DNA of 64,000 bases from Algoriphagus sp. AGSA1 (GTDB taxonomy: Bacteria > Bacteroidota > Bacteroidia > Cytophagales > Cyclobacteriaceae): assembly GCF_021390545.1 (NCBI RefSeq), contig NZ_JAJUWR010000003.1, positions 124,001-188,000 of the forward strand. The letters are read 5' to 3'. A model generated the notes under the pieces. That model had not been told where the DNA came from, ran no database searches, and saw only the letters and a list, made by a program, of their open reading frames with translations. This document shows, piece by piece, positions 63,061 to 64,000 of the stretch. Each line of letters starts with the position of its first letter. The first letter of the stretch is position 1. Position numbers and translations under genes: made by a program.

Positions 63061-64000
63061 TTATTCTTCCGGAAGGGAGAAAACCACATACCCCTTGGGT
63101 AAAGCTCCGGGTCTTTTTGAGAAATCGTAACTAGTAGGTTCAAATCTATTGGAAGCATTTATCACCAAATACTGTTTCCCATTTACTACATACATGCCCG
63201 GCTGCCCAGTTGATTCGCTGCCTAAAGTAGTTTCCCACAGAATTTTCCCATCGTTAGCATCGAAGGCATAGACAATCCCCCCCTTACCCGTGGCAAACAC
63301 AAGGCCTGTAGAGGTGATCACCATTCCTTTCCTAATCGTACCGCTAGGAGCTCCGGTCGTCTTGTCCCCCTGGGAAAAAGCAGAGTCCAACCCAATAGGC
63401 TGCCGCCATTTGATAGTTCCCTGATTGAGATCATAAGCAAATATAGAAGCCCAAGGAGGGGCTGTTAAGGCTTGCCACTCTGTCCCGTAAGCTGTGGTGT
63501 ATCTGTCTGTCGGATGAGTGACACCATCGGGATAATCCTCCATTGGTGCTGCCCGAGTGGTATCATCGGGGATTTTTACACCTCCGGAACCTACGATAGG
63601 ACCGGTGATCTCAGGTGCTTCCGCAGTGTCCATCATCCCTCTGAAGCGATTAGGAATCCCTCCCAAATAACGGTACAACGCCAAAAGAGTAGCTTCCTCA
63701 ATATGAACAAAAGCAGGCATCCTCCCTCTTCCCTCTGACAACAAGGTCTTGAATTCATCATAGGAATATCTTGATCCTACATTTATCAACGAAGGTCCTG
63801 CTCCACTACCTTTCATACCTTCTCCATGGCAAGTCTGGCAAGATCCGGCGTATAGCGTGGTTACTTTGTTCTTCTCATCATCAGAAAGAACCGGTTCAAT
63901 CGGAACTACCTTTGAAAGTTTATAAATCGATGCATAGTCCTGAGCCATGATATACATAATCCCCTTTTCAGGATCCGCACCCGTATTTCCATAACTTGCG
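63061..64000 (-). CDS. PQQ-dependent dehydrogenase with cytochrome c domain, C-terminal part
   Basis: The gene enters from the right edge (partial, about 313 codons; the frame is open to the edge, reading ASYGNTGADPEKGIMYIMAQ). A c-type cytochrome insertion has the heme motif CQTCHGEG with MPAFVHIEE carrying the likely distal Met. Propeller blades with TAYGTEWQALTAPPWASI, DLNQGTIKWRQPIGLD and GDKTTGAPSGTIRKGMVI follow. It oxidises an alcohol or sugar in the periplasm and passes electrons to the heme. The N-terminal propeller and signal are not in the window, so the substrate type is open. Confidence 0.9.
   Translation of the reverse strand, partial: ASYGNTGADPEKGIMYIMAQDYASIYKLSKVVPIEPVLSDDEKNKVTTLYAGSCQTCHGEGMKGSGAGPSLINVGSRYSYDEFKTLLSEGRGRMPAFVHIEEATLLALYRYLGGIPNRFRGMMDTAEAPEITGPIVGSGGVKIPDDTTRAAPMEDYPDGVTHPTDRYTTAYGTEWQALTAPPWASIFAYDLNQGTIKWRQPIGLDSAFSQGDKTTGAPSGTIRKGMVITSTGLVFATGKGGIVYAFDANDGKILWETTLGSESTGQPGMYVVNGKQYLVINASNRFEPTSYDFSKRPGALPKGYVVFSLPEE

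Noticed and set aside
1..64000. tRNA or rRNA genes
   Set aside because: None was recognised in the gaps by eye; a covariance-model scan was not possible here, so short RNAs could be missed.

Overview
The window comes from a Bacteroidota chromosome, most likely a Cytophagales member of the Cyclobacteriaceae/Algoriphagus type. The evidence is a SusC/SusD pair, a PorP/SprF protein beside a giant type IX secretion substrate with a gliding-motility (CHU) C-terminal domain, many lipoproteins with Bacteroidota-style signal sequences, menaquinone genes, LpxK, and a candidate -7 element of the form TAnnTTTG. No rRNA, tRNA, CRISPR array or intact transposase was seen. Genus-level placement is inference.

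Layout. 0-3.3 kb: start of an AsmA-like protein (cut by the edge), a DUF805 membrane protein and a eukaryotic-type (GH13_8) glycogen branching enzyme. 3.4-7.8 kb: an aspartoacylase/AstE-like zinc hydrolase converging on an operon of a very acidic 98-residue protein, a DUF1704 (QEGLA) metallopeptidase and a GshB-like ATP-grasp ligase. 8-16.6 kb: envelope and stress genes (M23 peptidase lipoprotein, large catalase KatE, small lipoprotein, AI-2E-family permease, sorbosone-dehydrogenase-like lipoprotein, lipid kinase). 16.8-22.9 kb: surE, then a compact biosynthetic cluster (50-residue ORF, SbnA-like PLP enzyme, FAD/NAD(P) protein, fold-III PLP decarboxylase, DUF3891 protein). 23-27.6 kb: a SusC/SusD nutrient-uptake pair without regulator or hydrolases. 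28-31 kb: stress SDR, Rho-N-like small protein, orphan MacB-type permease. 30.9-34.6 kb: operon lpxK - putative porin - miaE. 34.6-41.8 kb: Nif3-like protein, coiled-coil zinc ribbon protein, phosphatase, then hotdog thioesterase-menF-menD with overlapping ends, and a membrane-anchored HTH regulator. 41.9-50.3 kb: SprF-like protein, 2096-residue BspA-like T9SS cargo, PAS-LuxR regulator. 50.7-58.6 kb: histidine utilisation (LysR, hutH, hutI, hutU, an inverted Uma2 gene, hutG). 58.6-64 kb: beta-propeller lipoprotein, SMP-30 lactonase, a MITE-like repeat, small secreted protein, double-cupin/ABM fusion and the C-terminal half of a PQQ-cytochrome c dehydrogenase (cut by the right edge).

How they work together. 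The hut genes encode the four-step route histidine to urocanate to imidazolonepropionate to formiminoglutamate to glutamate plus formamide. The men genes cover isochorismate and SEPHCHC synthesis, plus perhaps DHNA-CoA hydrolysis. Two groups look like under-described systems. One is the acidic protein/DUF1704/ATP-grasp/AstE-like set, which has the parts for adding to and trimming from an acidic peptide or tail. The other is the SbnA-like/FAD/fold-III decarboxylase/DUF3891 cluster, which resembles part of a diaminopropionate-siderophore pathway but has no siderophore synthetase here.
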